From Nitrospirota bacterium (lineage in GTDB: Bacteria > Nitrospirota > Nitrospiria > Nitrospirales > Nitrospiraceae): 6,214 nt of DNA. The notes beneath the pieces are model-generated. The model saw only the letters and a list, made by a program, of their open reading frames with translations, did no database searches and was not told where the DNA came from. How positions within the stretch are numbered: position 1 is the first letter of the stretch; every line of letters starts with the position of its first letter. The stretch spans positions 1 through 6,214 of the forward strand of contig JACRQB010000167.1 of the NCBI GenBank assembly GCA_016222925.1, read 5' to 3'. The position numbers were made by a program, and so were the translations under genes. Positions 5,439 through 6,214 of this stretch are shown one piece after another.

Positions 5439-6214
5439 ATGAGCCGACGAGTTATGGCCGGCGTCGTGTTGGTGAGTATGCTGGTGGGGACGATCAGTTG
5501 TGTCCCGCCTCCACGAGTGACGGAGAGTGAGGAGGCGGCTGTTCGTCGGAGTGCGGGGTCGCCAGTCGATGCGCTGTTTGTCCCGCCATCGCCCGAAACG
5601 ATTCCAGCTGATCTGAGGGGCGAACAGATTCGCCTGGGCTATAAGATGATCGTCGACACACAGGAATATGGGAAACGGTATGTTGGAAACGCGCTCAACT
5701 GCACCAATTGTCATTTAGATGCGGGGCTCAACCCGAATTCCGCATCCTTCGTCGGTATCGCCACTCTCTATCCCCGGTATCGGGAGCGAGCCGGCCGACA
5801 GATGACGCTGGCCGATCGAATCAACGAATGTTTCGAACGCAGTATGAACGGAAAACCTCTGCCGCCCGACAGTGTGAAGCTCACGGCCATTGTCGCGTAC
5901 ATCGCATGGCTATCGCAGAATATGCCGCCCGGCGTTGAGCTCCCATGGCGAGGAATCCCACGCCTCATCTCGACTCATCAGCCTGACCCTCTCAACGGCA
6001 AAAAGGTCTATGAGAAAAAGTGTGTCTTCTGCCACGGATCCGACGGGCAAGGCACCATGGCGGCGCCGCCGGTGTGGGGGCCGCGTTCGTACAACATTGG
6101 TGCAGGCATGGCGCGGGTGAGTGTAGCTGCCGCATTTATCAAGGCCAACATGCCGCGAGGCTGGGGCTGGACGGTGACGGACGACGAAGCCATCGATGCC
6201 GCAGTCTATATCAA
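5439..6214 (+). CDS. TsdA-like diheme cytochrome c (putative thiosulfate dehydrogenase), 3' end cut
   Basis: The first 258 codons are present; the frame runs off the right edge at AAVYI, near the usual C-terminus of the family. An N-terminal hydrophobic segment ends GTISC, a plausible lipobox with C21 as lipidated residue, followed by a proline-rich linker, so a membrane-anchored periplasmic lipoprotein is likely. Haem 1 is bound at CTNCH (C88, C91, H92) and haem 2 at CVFCH (C195, C198, H199). INECFERSMNG supplies C131, matching the cysteine that ligates the active-site haem in TsdA and SoxA. FIKANMPRGWG gives M238 as likely distal ligand of haem 2. TsdA oxidises two thiosulfates to tetrathionate and releases two electrons. 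The start at 5439 follows TGAGG, which overlaps the upstream stop. The direction of reaction and the exact substrate cannot be told from sequence. Confidence 0.85.
   Translation, partial: MSRRVMAGVVLVSMLVGTISCVPPPRVTESEEAAVRRSAGSPVDALFVPPSPETIPADLRGEQIRLGYKMIVDTQEYGKRYVGNALNCTNCHLDAGLNPNSASFVGIATLYPRYRERAGRQMTLADRINECFERSMNGKPLPPDSVKLTAIVAYIAWLSQNMPPGVELPWRGIPRLISTHQPDPLNGKKVYEKKCVFCHGSDGQGTMAAPPVWGPRSYNIGAGMARVSVAAAFIKANMPRGWGWTVTDDEAIDAAVYI

Noticed and set aside
5391..5968. Minus-strand frames of 66-107 codons opposite the diheme cytochrome
   Set aside because: They are antisense to a frame with two CxxCH sites and a TsdA-type cysteine motif, and have no recognisable content.
1..6214. CRISPR arrays, insertion sequences, tRNA or rRNA genes
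   Set aside because: No regularly spaced repeats, transposase motifs, terminal repeats or structured RNA signatures were seen.

Overview
The window comes from a bacterium of moderately high GC content. It holds two divergently oriented blocks separated by a 405-bp intergenic region. The periplasmic c-type cytochromes and the TsdA-like lipoprotein suggest a respiring, probably Gram-negative organism. A Nitrospirota or proteobacterial host is plausible but is only an inference; no rRNA or tRNA is present to test it.

Block 1 (1-4329, minus strand) is one uninterrupted reading frame of 1443 codons that runs off the left edge. It is the N-terminal part of a lipopeptide-type non-ribosomal peptide synthetase with the order fatty acyl-AMP ligase (FAAL) - peptidyl carrier (PCP) - condensation (C) - adenylation (A, truncated). 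This is the usual architecture for loading a fatty acid and joining it to the first amino acid. Two active-site motifs are non-canonical: the C domain has H-R-LVA-D-G instead of HHxxxDG, and the FAAL phosphate-binding loop reads TSGSTATPRG instead of TSGSTGxPKG.

The intergenic region (4330-4734) is more AT-rich than the NRPS and dense in possible signals. It has a sigma70-like promoter candidate facing the NRPS, a terminator-like hairpin on the plus strand directly after a small cysteine-containing ORF, two dyad sequences, and a good sigma54-type (-24/-12) promoter candidate just before the cytochrome genes.

Block 2 (4735-6214, plus strand) is a compact gene set: an exported mono-haem cytochrome c, a two-helix membrane protein of the DUF2892/YgaP type, and a diheme cytochrome c of the TsdA (thiosulfate dehydrogenase) type that is cut by the right edge just before its expected end. 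The last two are only 10 nt apart. Together they look like a small periplasmic electron-transfer module, possibly oxidising thiosulfate or a related sulfur compound and passing electrons to the mono-haem cytochrome. Nothing in the sequence links this module functionally to the NRPS; they share only the intergenic region.
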